32,179 nucleotides of DNA. It comes from a virus. A program made the position numbers and the translations under genes. Of the stretch, positions 24,708 to 32,179 are shown piece after piece (within the stretch, counting starts at the first letter, position 1; the number at the start of each line of letters is the position of its first letter). Under the pieces are notes generated by a model. It was not told where the DNA came from. It saw nothing but the letters and a program-made list of their open reading frames with translations, and did no database searches. The stretch covers positions 1-32,179 of the IMG/VR virus record IMGVR_UViG_3300026484_000010. One strand, given 5' to 3'.

Positions 24708-27370
24708 TCTACTTGTACTTTACTTGTAGTATCGAACAATAAAGCATAGTCAGTTTGCATAGATATAGCTTTATATCTTTGACTATCTAAAGGAGTATAC
24801 TCAGGTACTATTTTAGCTATACCGTTTGTTTGTTCTAACCAAGCTAAGAAGTCAGTAGTTAGATAACTATCATTTAACTCTTCGAACTTGTTATACATTT
24901 CTTCGAATCGTTTTTCTGCTTTTTCTAAGAAGTCTTCTTGTTCTTCTTGTTTTATCTCTGTCTTAGCTTGATAATAAGTCTGTACTCCATAAGCTGTAAT
25001 AGCAGCAGTAGTAGTAATAGCATATATTATATCACTCCAATCTCCTGCCATAGAAGCTAAAGTTAATACCAATACATCTAAAGCTGCTCTAAGCCAAGGT
25101 ACTTTGACATTCTTATTTATATACTTTATAGTCTTCTTTACTGCTATCATAAGCAATAAAGCTTCTCCTATAGCTATAGCTGCTTGAGTACCTGCACCAA
25201 ATGTAAAAATACTAACAGCTACTATAATAACTATTGTTAATACCTCTAAAAATACAGCAAACTCTTCTGTCTGATACCAAGCTAAATGCTGTACATCTAA
25301 TGCATTAGTGCAAAGCTTTAATGACTTATACATTATTTGATTTCTTTCTATAGGAGTAAATTCAGATATAATACTATAAGCTATAGGGAAAGGAAAGTTA
25401 TCAGATGTAGGGCTACCATTAACCATACCTTTATATTCCCCATTAGTTATAAATACCATACTACATATAGCATTAAATGTATATTCAAAATAAGAAGTAT
25501 CATTTACCCATTTACGTACTTTAAGGTAATCATCAGTTATTTCATGCTCATAAATTCTACCACCTTTATTAGCATTATCCACATAGCTTTTATCTAAAGT
25601 ATCCCATACCAATACACAATCTATATTCTTATATCTATAAGGTAGTAACTGTTTATCCGTAATAGTTAAATCTTCATTACTCCATGAAATATCTTGATTA
25701 TGAATAAATTCAGTCATAACATATAAGTATTTACTTACTATTTCATCTGGATCATTAGGTTGTATGTAAAACCATATATAAGCATCTAACACCTTATCAA
25801 TATCTTCATTATTTTTTAGGTTATCCATAAGATCATCGTAATCAGTACCTAATAGTTTACAAGCCTTAACTTGTGAGTTATATACATTTTCATCATAATC
25901 CTTATCCCAGAACTCTCCATTATTTCTTATAATGATTACAGGCATAGTATCTAGTACCTTTATACTGTTTCTAGTTAGAGCTAGGTCTTCTTCATCGTTA
26001 GCTGTAAGGTTATATAAAGATATATTAAATTTATCTTTAGAGTCTTCATCTTCACTAAATTCAAAGTATAAATATAAGTCATCTTCATTAAACGTATAAT
26101 TCTCTATTATAGTAGTACTATCTGTATAAGTTATCTCTTCTACAGTATTATCATATACTACATCTACATTCTCATTTAGAGTCTCATCACTTGCAATTAT
26201 GTCGATATTAGTTAATCTAGTATATTTACTAGTTGTACTAGTAGGATCATCAGGATATTCCCATTTCTCATTAGCTATATATTCTTTTATTTTTATACCT
26301 GTAAAAGTAGCATTTCCTTTATTATCATCTTCTGAATCCATCAATAAGGTTGTACCATAAATAGAGAAACTATCATCATCTTGTTGTTGTATAGTAAAAG
26401 AATCATCAGTTAGATCATTTATATCTTCATTCTTGTTTACAGATATTAAAAATAATTTTACGTAATCAATATCATCTTCTGTATCTTCATATGCTACCCA
26501 TATATCAAAAGTTCTATCTGATTGATCGTTATATTGCTCTATCCAATCTAACATAATTTCTAATCTAGTATTAGCATCTGGATCTATATCAATATCTATA
26601 CCATCAAAACTAATAGATAAGTTAGTACCTTCTTCGTACTTAGAACCTTTGAATTTTATATAGTAAATTTCATGACCTTTTTCTATTTCTGCTTGAGTTT
26701 TAGTTAGATTATAATATTTATACTTAGTTAGATGTTTACGTCTAATATCAATATCCATACTGTTAGAGTTTACAGTAATAGCTTCTATTTCGTAATCCTC
26801 ATGATCATTATAAGTAAAGCCATCTCTATAACCTTCATAGCTATAGCTATCTCTCATCTTAAATCTACATAAAGTAAAAGCATCTATCTGTTTAGCTTGA
26901 TAGAACCTAATGTATTGTCCATCTGGATCTTCTACGCTATCTAATTTTTCTTGTATAACATCACTATTAGCTCCAGAGCTAGAAAAGTCTAATTGAGGTG
27001 TACCTATATCAGTATTATCTATACAGTAGTTAAAAAACTTCTTTAATCTACCAGAAGGTATTTTTATATTAGCTAGAAATTCATCTTTAAAAGCATCTAC
27101 TCTATCAGGATTTCTAATCTCTATTGTTTTAGCTCTTACTACGTCTTTACTTATGCTGTAATCATCTTTAAAAATTCTATTTACACCTAATGCTACAGAT
27201 ACTACGTCTTCATCCTCAATACCGAATAACCCTATTACTACTTCTACTGAAGCAGATATTACATCTTGCCATACAAAAACTGCAGCATCTTTTACTGCAT
27301 CATACGCTTCTTGAGTTGCTTTATTAACAGCGTGATAAGTATCTTCTATTACATTAACTACTGCAGCCAT
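24692..27370 (-). CDS. Large virion structural protein with C-terminal membrane segments
   Basis: 892 residues. Residues ~90-690 are acidic and beta-rich with many Asp/Glu pairs (FDGIDIDIDPDANT, SEDEDSKDKFN). Near the end come hydrophobic helices at about 705-743 and 758-795 (EVLTIVIIVAVSIFTFGAG and ALDVLVLTLASMAG), then a charged helix (QEDFLEKAEKRFEEMYNKFEEL). The position between head genes and ejection proteins fits a tail-tube/needle or ejected protein. The SD is weak and the start overlaps the preceding gene by 13 bases, so translation may be coupled. No enzymatic motif found; I cannot name the N4 counterpart with confidence. Confidence 0.65.
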   Translation of the reverse strand: MAAVVNVIEDTYHAVNKATQEAYDAVKDAAVFVWQDVISASVEVVIGLFGIEDEDVVSVALGVNRIFKDDYSISKDVVRAKTIEIRNPDRVDAFKDEFLANIKIPSGRLKKFFNYCIDNTDIGTPQLDFSSSGANSDVIQEKLDSVEDPDGQYIRFYQAKQIDAFTLCRFKMRDSYSYEGYRDGFTYNDHEDYEIEAITVNSNSMDIDIRRKHLTKYKYYNLTKTQAEIEKGHEIYYIKFKGSKYEEGTNLSISFDGIDIDIDPDANTRLEIMLDWIEQYNDQSDRTFDIWVAYEDTEDDIDYVKLFLISVNKNEDINDLTDDSFTIQQQDDDSFSIYGTTLLMDSEDDNKGNATFTGIKIKEYIANEKWEYPDDPTSTTSKYTRLTNIDIIASDETLNENVDVVYDNTVEEITYTDSTTIIENYTFNEDDLYLYFEFSEDEDSKDKFNISLYNLTANDEEDLALTRNSIKVLDTMPVIIIRNNGEFWDKDYDENVYNSQVKACKLLGTDYDDLMDNLKNNEDIDKVLDAYIWFYIQPNDPDEIVSKYLYVMTEFIHNQDISWSNEDLTITDKQLLPYRYKNIDCVLVWDTLDKSYVDNANKGGRIYEHEITDDYLKVRKWVNDTSYFEYTFNAICSMVFITNGEYKGMVNGSPTSDNFPFPIAYSIISEFTPIERNQIMYKSLKLCTNALDVQHLAWYQTEEFAVFLEVLTIVIIVAVSIFTFGAGTQAAIAIGEALLLMIAVKKTIKYINKNVKVPWLRAALDVLVLTLASMAGDWSDIIYAITTTAAITAYGVQTYYQAKTEIKQEEQEDFLEKAEKRFEEMYNKFEELNDSYLTTDFLAWLEQTNGIAKIVPEYTPLDSQRYKAISMQTDYALLFDTTSKVQVDLPRY

Positions 27371-27840
27371 TCTATAACTTTACTTAAATTATTTATTGCT
27401 TTTATCGAGTACTCTTTTACTTTAGGTATATCTATAATAGCTTTATTAGTATACCTTTTACTAAAACTAGAGAAATATATTATATTATCATGATCTTTTA
27501 CTAGCATATTTTTAATAGTGGTGTCTTTAATAGTTGCATAAAAGAAAAGTACTATAGCTAATTTATCTAACTTCTTAGTTATACCTATGAATACCATATC
27601 AGCTGTATGTCCTTTAATTATATAGCTAATAACTCCTAATACTTTATTGTTTTCATCTAACAGTTTAAAACACGTATTAGAAGCTATTGATAGTAATAGT
27701 CTTGGAATATATAATTCACTATCTTCTCTTATAGAGTAAGTAGGTAGAAAAGTATGTATTAGTTTAGTAGTATCTTCTTTACTTGTACATGTTTCTACTC
27801 TATATAGTTTATGTGTAATCTTGAATTGTGAAACTACCAT
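27358..27840 (-). CDS. Unassigned protein downstream of ketosynthase, possibly acyltransferase-like
   Basis: 160 residues from ATG 27840, preceded by GGGAGGATTTT, a strong SD; a longer frame from 27864 has none. The start lies inside the ketosynthase gene, indicating one functional unit. The middle (CFKLLDENNKVLGVISYII, then DMVFIGITKK and a helix) has a strand-strand-strand-helix order reminiscent of GNAT acyltransferases, but the acyl-CoA binding loop R/Q-x-x-G-x-G/A is not visible. If it uses the ACP-bound product of its neighbours that loop would not be needed. Treat as unknown. Confidence 0.55.
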   Translation of the reverse strand: MVVSQFKITHKLYRVETCTSKEDTTKLIHTFLPTYSIREDSELYIPRLLLSIASNTCFKLLDENNKVLGVISYIIKGHTADMVFIGITKKLDKLAIVLFFYATIKDTTIKNMLVKDHDNIIYFSSFSKRYTNKAIIDIPKVKEYSIKAINNLSKVIEWLQ

Positions 27841-28666
27841 AAAATCCTCCCATACCAGATGCAATAACTATTGCTTTCTTATTTACTAAATGATTGTCTT
27901 CTAATAACATACCTGTTTCTAATAAACTAGATATACCTAAAGTATGTCCTATATCTTGTTTATAGGTAATAACAGTATCATACTTATCTAAAAAGTCTTC
28001 TGCTCTAGTATTTACTTCTGTAAATGTACTATGAGGTTTAACTATATCTGCAGGACTTAATACTTTAGCATACTCTTTAGCCGATACATAGAATGGATTA
28101 GTATGAAAAGCATAATGTGTTTTGATATCCTCTATATAGTATCCTTTTTGTTTATTAGATAACCTAAACACTACTGCACCTTCACCTAAAACTAAAGGTA
28201 TTCTATGTTCTTTAAATAGTCTCATAACATTATAATGTATTTTAGTTTCACCTACTATCACTACCTCATCTACTTTATTAGCTTCTAACAAGAATTTAGC
28301 TTGTTCTATAGCATATACTCCAGTAGCACAAGTATTAGAAACTAAACTTGTATATACAATATTACCTTTAATGTTATTAACCCATTTACCTAAATTCTTT
28401 ATTATAGATTTCTTATACACTAAAGTATCAGGTATGCATTTCCTATCAAAGTTTAACTTACTTTCATCAGTTAGGTATGTTTCATTGTCATCTAAAGGAT
28501 ATCCTCCACTTAGATAAAGTAAAGCTACTCTAGTACCTTCTGTAGTTATCTCACCTAATTTATTTATAGTATATTTAGTTATATCTTTACCATCAAAATC
28601 TTTAATAGCCATATACCCATCTTTTAGTATACTAGGAGTTATTATTTTGTATTCATTAAGAAACAT
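27809..28666 (-). CDS. Compact beta-ketoacyl-ACP synthase-like protein (thiolase fold)
   Basis: 285 residues. All three active-site residues of FabF/FabB-type enzymes can be read: C113 in SNTCATGVYAIEQA (nucleophile), H212 in VKPHSTFTEVNTRAED (the 'KPHGTGT-x-x-ND' block) and H241 in IGHTLGISSLLETG (the 'GHT/KxxxGAAG' block). GEGAVVFRL at 161-169 also fits. It would condense malonyl units with an acyl chain on the ACP coded just upstream, whose stop it overlaps. It is about 130 residues shorter than FabF, mainly in the N-terminal and cap regions, so it may lack chain elongation and do only transfer or decarboxylation. Its place in a late virion operon is unusual. Confidence 0.85.
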   Translation of the reverse strand: MFLNEYKIITPSILKDGYMAIKDFDGKDITKYTINKLGEITTEGTRVALLYLSGGYPLDDNETYLTDESKLNFDRKCIPDTLVYKKSIIKNLGKWVNNIKGNIVYTSLVSNTCATGVYAIEQAKFLLEANKVDEVVIVGETKIHYNVMRLFKEHRIPLVLGEGAVVFRLSNKQKGYYIEDIKTHYAFHTNPFYVSAKEYAKVLSPADIVKPHSTFTEVNTRAEDFLDKYDTVITYKQDIGHTLGISSLLETGMLLEDNHLVNKKAIVIASGMGGFYGSFTIQDYT

Positions 28667-28902
28667 TTATCAATTACCTCTTTTAACGTTATATTGTTTA
28701 TATCGATAGTAGAGAAAGGATCAGTACCTTCTTCTACATCTCTAAATATATGAAATTCATTATCTACAAGTAGAAAAAAACTTACTATACTAAAACTATC
28801 CATACCCATATCTACTATTTTTTTAGATTCATCTAAAGAGGGAGTACCATACTCCTCCTCTATAAATTGTAATATAGTTTTCTTAATTCCTACTCTAGTC
28901 AT
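28642..28902 (-). CDS. Acyl carrier protein
   Basis: 86 residues from ATG 28902, chosen because AAAAGGA lies six bases upstream; an ATG 21 bases earlier lacks an SD. The motif VDMGMD35-S36-F37 is the 4'-phosphopantetheine attachment site (usually DSL), followed by a helix VSFFLLVDNEFHI and an acidic stretch DVEEGTDPF, as in ACPs of fatty acid or polyketide synthesis. A host phosphopantetheinyl transferase would be required. The next gene is a ketosynthase overlapping by 25 bases, the obvious partner. Phe for Leu after the Ser suggests a specialised partner set. Confidence 0.88.
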   Translation of the reverse strand: MTRVGIKKTILQFIEEEYGTPSLDESKKIVDMGMDSFSIVSFFLLVDNEFHIFRDVEEGTDPFSTIDINNITLKEVIDKCFLMNTK

Positions 28903-28912
28903 AATTTTCCTT

Positions 28913-31108
28913 TTAACTTTCACCTAATGGATCATTTTGTTTTTCAACACCTAAACTATCGAATAAGTTCTTAGTAACACTATCTATTGGGTTTGCTTTA
29001 ACTGAATCTGGTATAACTTCATCTTGTGCTACTGAATAAGCTACTGACCAGTTACCTAAAACTTCTTTAAGTAATCTAAGTTTGGCATCATCATCAAACC
29101 CTTTAGTTTGTCTTTCTATTAAGTTCTGTTGCTTTTCAGTTACTTTTGCTTGTTTAGTTAATAATACATTTTGATAATCAGCTGATCTAATTTTAGCATA
29201 ATTATGTAAAGTATTAGAATGGATATTGTTATTCTTATAGTTTACTATACTATCAATCTCTGCTTTAGTATGATCTATTTTAGCTCCTACTTCATTTACT
29301 CTTGCTTTAGTTAAGATCTCTTCTGTTTGAGTTCTTGTTATCTGAGCATTAGTTAAAGCATCTTGATAATCCATAGATTCTATTCTTCTAGTTATCTCTT
29401 CACTATCTTTATTCACCTTAGCTGTTTGAGCTTCTGTTAATTGTTTTCTCTCATTAAGTAAAGAATTAGTTTCTGCAACATATTTAGATATTCTACTATC
29501 TAACTCTTCTTTTTGTTTTTCTGTTAGAGTTATACTCTTATCTACTAAAGCTGTATCTGATAATGTTTTATTTACTTCCATTTTAGTTAATTCAGTTTTC
29601 TGATCTTCAGTATTTATCTGACTAGTAACTAGTGCTGCTCTCCTACTCTCTACAGATTTCTGTGCTTTAAGTAAATCAGTATGGGATTTAACATTATCTC
29701 TCTTAGCTAATTCATTACTTGTTTGAGCATATATTAGAGCTTTCTTACTTTCTTCTGTATCTTTTGATACTAACTCAGTATCTGTCTGTGCAGTAATCAG
29801 TTTAATTTTACTATTGCTTTCTCCTACTTGAGATAGTAACAATTCACTTCTATTTTTAACTTCATTAACTTTTTCAGTCTCTACTTCTATTTGTTTAGTG
29901 ATTAGATTAGCTCTAGCTGTTAATTCATCTACTCTAACATTCTCAGTAGCTATCTGTGCAGTAAGTAAATGATCTTGTACTTCAATAGAATTTGTTTGAG
30001 CTGTTTTGTACTCTATATCTACTCTAGTAAGGTCATCTCTTACTTTTATACTATCCATCTGTACTTTAGTATAATCAATTTTACTATCTATTTCATTAGC
30101 TTGTTTATCAAGTAAGTGTATAGATGCTATTACTTTATCTGTATCTGCTTTTACATTTTCTACTTGTTCTAAAGTTAATGCTGCTTTAGCTGCTTCAGCA
30201 TCACTTTGTACATTAAGTAGTCTAACTCTACTTAGTTCTGTATCTACTTGTTTAGCTTTAAGAGCATCTTCTATATCTAGACTAGCTAAATGTCTTTGAT
30301 TTAGGTTAGTTTGACTATCTGTAAATAAGATCTTATGATCTACATCTTCAATCTCTTTTCTAGTTAAATCATTCTTAGTTTTAATCTCTTCTATAGACTC
30401 TAATGTATGTGCTACTCTAGCTTCATACTCTTTACTCTTATAGTTTCTAAGTTCTTCTACTTGAGCTTCTATTAAATCTATAGATGCTGATTCTCTATCT
30501 AACTGTCTAGCTGTAAGTATACTTTTACTATCAGTTAATTTAACATTTGCTGCTTCTAATGCTGATTGATTATCTGTAAGTATTTTTCTACTTTTAACTA
30601 ATTCTGTATTCTCTACTTCAGTATTGATTTGACTATCTGTAAGCAATTTCTTGCTTTTAATCCATTTTGCATTTTCTGCTTCTGCATTAGTCTGATTCTC
30701 AACAAGTAATCTATTACTTTTAACTAGTTCTGTGTTTTCCATTTCAGTAGCAGTTTGACTATCAGTAAGTAACTTTCTACTACCTGCAAGTTTAGTATTC
30801 TCTACTATCTCTTGTATTTGGTAATTCTTAACTTTAGATTCTAGTACAAACATATTAGCTACATCTAACACTTTAACTAAACTGTTTAAATATACTTCAG
30901 CATAAGCTTCTGTAGTTATTTTTCCATCATCTACTTGTTTTGCTATATGCTTCTCTACTGTCTCCATTAACTTATCAAATGAACCATCTCCGATAAGGTT
31001 ACCGTCATTGTTTACTTGTACGTTTGATGTTAAGTCATTGATTGATATATCAACAGTAGAGGGTATTTCTGTACTCTCTAATTCCCTATCTACTGTGTAG
31101 GCTTCCAT
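28913..31108 (-). CDS. Long helical repeat virion protein
   Basis: 731 residues, SD AAGGA. Residues ~20-95 form a short conserved-looking head domain (ISINDLTSNVQVNNDG, AEVYLNSLVKVLDVANMF). From ~105 to ~650 the chain is a continuous chain of helical repeats built on an L-[LIV]-x-x-Q core spaced 21 (sometimes 14) residues apart, i.e. three or two heptads. The end (~665-731) is globular. It lies between capsid-proximal and acyl-carrier genes, and similar repeat proteins stand near the capsid gene of N4-type phages. A rod or internal scaffold is likely; not proven. Confidence 0.7.
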   Translation of the reverse strand: MEAYTVDRELESTEIPSTVDISINDLTSNVQVNNDGNLIGDGSFDKLMETVEKHIAKQVDDGKITTEAYAEVYLNSLVKVLDVANMFVLESKVKNYQIQEIVENTKLAGSRKLLTDSQTATEMENTELVKSNRLLVENQTNAEAENAKWIKSKKLLTDSQINTEVENTELVKSRKILTDNQSALEAANVKLTDSKSILTARQLDRESASIDLIEAQVEELRNYKSKEYEARVAHTLESIEEIKTKNDLTRKEIEDVDHKILFTDSQTNLNQRHLASLDIEDALKAKQVDTELSRVRLLNVQSDAEAAKAALTLEQVENVKADTDKVIASIHLLDKQANEIDSKIDYTKVQMDSIKVRDDLTRVDIEYKTAQTNSIEVQDHLLTAQIATENVRVDELTARANLITKQIEVETEKVNEVKNRSELLLSQVGESNSKIKLITAQTDTELVSKDTEESKKALIYAQTSNELAKRDNVKSHTDLLKAQKSVESRRAALVTSQINTEDQKTELTKMEVNKTLSDTALVDKSITLTEKQKEELDSRISKYVAETNSLLNERKQLTEAQTAKVNKDSEEITRRIESMDYQDALTNAQITRTQTEEILTKARVNEVGAKIDHTKAEIDSIVNYKNNNIHSNTLHNYAKIRSADYQNVLLTKQAKVTEKQQNLIERQTKGFDDDAKLRLLKEVLGNWSVAYSVAQDEVIPDSVKANPIDSVTKNLFDSLGVEKQNDPLGES
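30467..30781 (-). repeat. Five 21-residue (63-base) tandem repeats in the helical protein
   Basis: Residues 110-214 divide without gaps into five 21-residue units starting at S110, S131, S152, S173 and S194. Shared positions: S1, L/I4, L5, Q9, E13 and a basic or acidic end; units 1 and 3 are the most alike (both with KLLTDSQ and ENTELVK). The corresponding DNA units are 63 bases and diverged. Confidence 0.8.
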
Positions 31109-31116
31109 AGTAGTCC

Positions 31117-31590
31117 TTATTTAAGTTTAGGATTTTCGTTGATAATTTCGATTGAAAATCTTTTTGAAGTTTTAGCTACTTTATTTCCTGTAGGTCTTTT
31201 AGTTACTGGATGGATCTGTTCTTCCCATGTAACCATAGTCTTAGCTCTTAAGGCTTTAATTATTGCTTGTGGAATAATTTGTTCTGTACCTTTCTTAACA
31301 ATACATCCTACTTTACTGAATGCATTACCTACTGTAATTAAAATAGTAGGTTCTCCACTATATAAAGGATCTAAATCTGTAACTTTAGCTAAGATAGGTT
31401 TATGCATCTCATCATGTACTTGTTTACTGATATCTGCATTCTTCTCTTTTACTGTTTCAGTTTCCTTTAACCTTTCCTCTACTCTTTCTTTTAGTTTCTC
31501 AAATCCAATATTAGGTGCATATTCAATACCTAACATATCTGCTTTTTTCTTTAAATCTTCTAGTAATTCTTCTTGTGTTCTTTTTGCCAT
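31117..31590 (-). CDS. Virion-associated protein with HeH/LEM-like N-terminus
   Basis: 157 residues from ATG 31590 (AAAGG eight bases upstream); a frame from 31641 is longer but its ATG abuts a hairpin. Residues ~4-40 (EELLEDLKKKADMLGIEY…GFEKLKERVEERL) look like a helix-extension-helix (HeH/LEM/SAP) fold seen in phage transcription or capsid-linked proteins. The rest is a beta-rich domain (TILITVGNAFSKVGCIVKKG) resembling a small virion protein commonly encoded next to the major capsid protein in N4-type phages. Exact function unknown. Confidence 0.6.
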   Translation of the reverse strand: MAKRTQEELLEDLKKKADMLGIEYAPNIGFEKLKERVEERLKETETVKEKNADISKQVHDEMHKPILAKVTDLDPLYSGEPTILITVGNAFSKVGCIVKKGTEQIIPQAIIKALRAKTMVTWEEQIHPVTKRPTGNKVAKTSKRFSIEIINENPKLK

Positions 31591-31640
31591 ATTATCTGCC
31601 TTTAGTTGAATTGTTAAAACATCTAGTGATGTCTTAATCA

Positions 31641-31655
31641 TTCCCCTAAGGGGAA
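31641..31655 (-). promoter_or_regulatory. GC-rich hairpin after the major capsid gene
   Basis: TTCCCC-TAA-GGGGAA is a perfect six-pair hairpin with a three-base loop, striking in this AT-rich genome. It lies nine bases downstream of the capsid stop in the leftward direction. No T-run follows directly, though a weak hairpin ACATC/GATGT followed by TTTT occurs about 8 bases later. It may protect the end of the capsid mRNA or mark partial termination. A second inverted pair, CTAGAT/ATCTAG, spans the capsid stop. Confidence 0.5.
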
Positions 31656-31663
31656 GCTAGATA

Positions 31664-32179
31664 TTAGAATCTAGTTGCATGTACAATTCTACACATTTTT
31701 TCAGGTTCTAATGCAATTGATCCTGCAAAGAAATTGAATGAGTAAATACCTTGTAAGCTGTACGGATCTTGTTGATCTGGTGTACCTCCTGGTTTTCTAC
31801 TTAAGAATTTAATCTTACCTTTACCTTCTAAACCGATAGTAGCAAATGCTCCTTTAGTTACATAGATGATTGGTAATCCATCATAGTAATCTGCTTCTTC
31901 TGCTGCATGTCCTCTTCTCTCAGCCTGTGTTGCTGTTAGGTGAGTATACTTCCATCCTCCTGTAGGGTTAGCTCCTACTTTCTTACCTGCACCGTCATAT
32001 TTCATCATTCTTTCAGCTTGGATAAATCTTGTACTATGTACTGCTCCTACTTCACCTTTAGCTAAGTTTCCTGTAGCTGCATACATTCTAGCTGGTACGA
32101 ATGCTTTTTGATCAAAGTCATCTTTAAGTAGGTTAAGTTCTCTTACTGTATTTCTACCACAATATGCAAAGTATGATGC
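31664..32179 (-). CDS. Major capsid protein, N4-gp56 type, C-terminal part (partial at window edge)
   Basis: The leftward frame is open through the end of the window; 171 residues are visible. Blocks such as RELNLLKDDFDQKAFVPARM, FATIGLEGKGKIKF, PGGTPDQQDPYSLQGIYS and a closing CRIVHATRF match the pattern of N4-gp56 family major capsid proteins, which build the icosahedral head. An internal Met at 32086 is not the start; the chain continues upstream of it beyond 32179. It is the promoter-proximal visible gene of the late leftward block. Confidence 0.85.
   Translation of the reverse strand, partial: ASYFAYCGRNTVRELNLLKDDFDQKAFVPARMYAATGNLAKGEVGAVHSTRFIQAERMMKYDGAGKKVGANPTGGWKYTHLTATQAERRGHAAEEADYYDGLPIIYVTKGAFATIGLEGKGKIKFLSRKPGGTPDQQDPYSLQGIYSFNFFAGSIALEPEKMCRIVHATRF

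Noticed and set aside
20798-25597. Several rightward open frames within the late leftward genes (e.g. 20798-21199, 22915-23595, 23701-23925, 25337-25597)
   Set aside because: All are antisense to long well-supported genes, are Ser/Leu/Ile rich as antisense frames of such genes tend to be, and lack ribosome binding sites.
30467-30781. CRISPR array or DNA-level repeat locus
   Set aside because: The 63-base periodicity is that of a coding repeat with diverged DNA; no identical short repeats with unique spacers.
31139-31609. Rightward frame opposite the HeH/LEM-like gene
   Set aside because: Antisense shadow; the leftward frame has the SD, start and neighbour spacing of a real gene.
1-32179. 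tRNA, rRNA, transposon or integrase/attachment site
   Set aside because: No cloverleaf with a T-loop signature, no transposase or integrase motifs and no terminal inverted repeats were seen; nearly all sequence is protein coding. A covariance-model scan would settle tRNAs.

Overview
The window is part of an N4-type podovirus genome (Schitoviridae-like) that is strongly AT-rich by eye. The assignment rests on four marks found together: a family A DNA polymerase C-terminus followed by a RecB-like nuclease, a Sak4-like ATPase and a single-stranded DNA-binding protein; the C-terminus of an N4-gp56-type major capsid protein; a block of very large ejection proteins; and a 2140-residue protein in which I can read the motifs of a T7-like single-subunit RNA polymerase, i.e. 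a virion RNA polymerase. Shine-Dalgarno sites (AAGGAG type) precede most genes, so the host is a bacterium with ordinary SD initiation, most likely Gram-negative. ThyX looks closest to the epsilonproteobacterial type as I remember it, but I cannot fix the host.

Layout. Positions 1-12676 are rightward, with tightly packed and often overlapping genes. 1-2949 is the replication/recombination block (polA end, PD-(D/E)XK nuclease, Sak4-like ATPase, SSB). 3693-11670 is a nucleotide-supply block: class I ribonucleotide reductase large and small subunits, a MazG-like NTP pyrophosphohydrolase and ThyX, with several small unknown proteins between them. 11681-12676 is a probable lysis block: an M15 peptidase endolysin, two small proteins, and a 54-residue GTG-started two-helix membrane protein that could be a holin. 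At about 12670 the rightward genes meet leftward late genes at a hairpin. Positions 32179-12673 are leftward: major capsid protein, a small HeH/LEM-like protein, a 731-residue helical repeat protein, an acyl-carrier protein, a compact ketosynthase, an unassigned 160-residue protein, a large virion protein with membrane segments, three internal/ejection proteins, and the virion RNA polymerase last.

How they work together. The left block copies and recombines the genome and supplies dNTPs (RNR for dNDPs, ThyX for dTMP, MazG-like for pool cleaning). The right block makes the virion and loads it with proteins ejected with the DNA, including the polymerase that would start early transcription in the next host.

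Items most worth attention: (1) an ACP + ketosynthase pair, with the Ser attachment site and an intact Cys-His-His triad, inside the late virion operon; (2) thyX broken into two reading frames by an HNH homing endonuclease gene whose leader combines a near-consensus sigma70 promoter with a 12-bp hairpin that would hide its ribosome binding site only in read-through mRNA; (3) a zinc-ribbon insertion and altered signature motif in that ThyX; (4) a virion RNA polymerase with the polymerase domain in the N-terminal half, a Gln-Asp motif C, and a zincin HExxH motif directly downstream. No tRNA, rRNA, CRISPR array or insertion sequence was seen.
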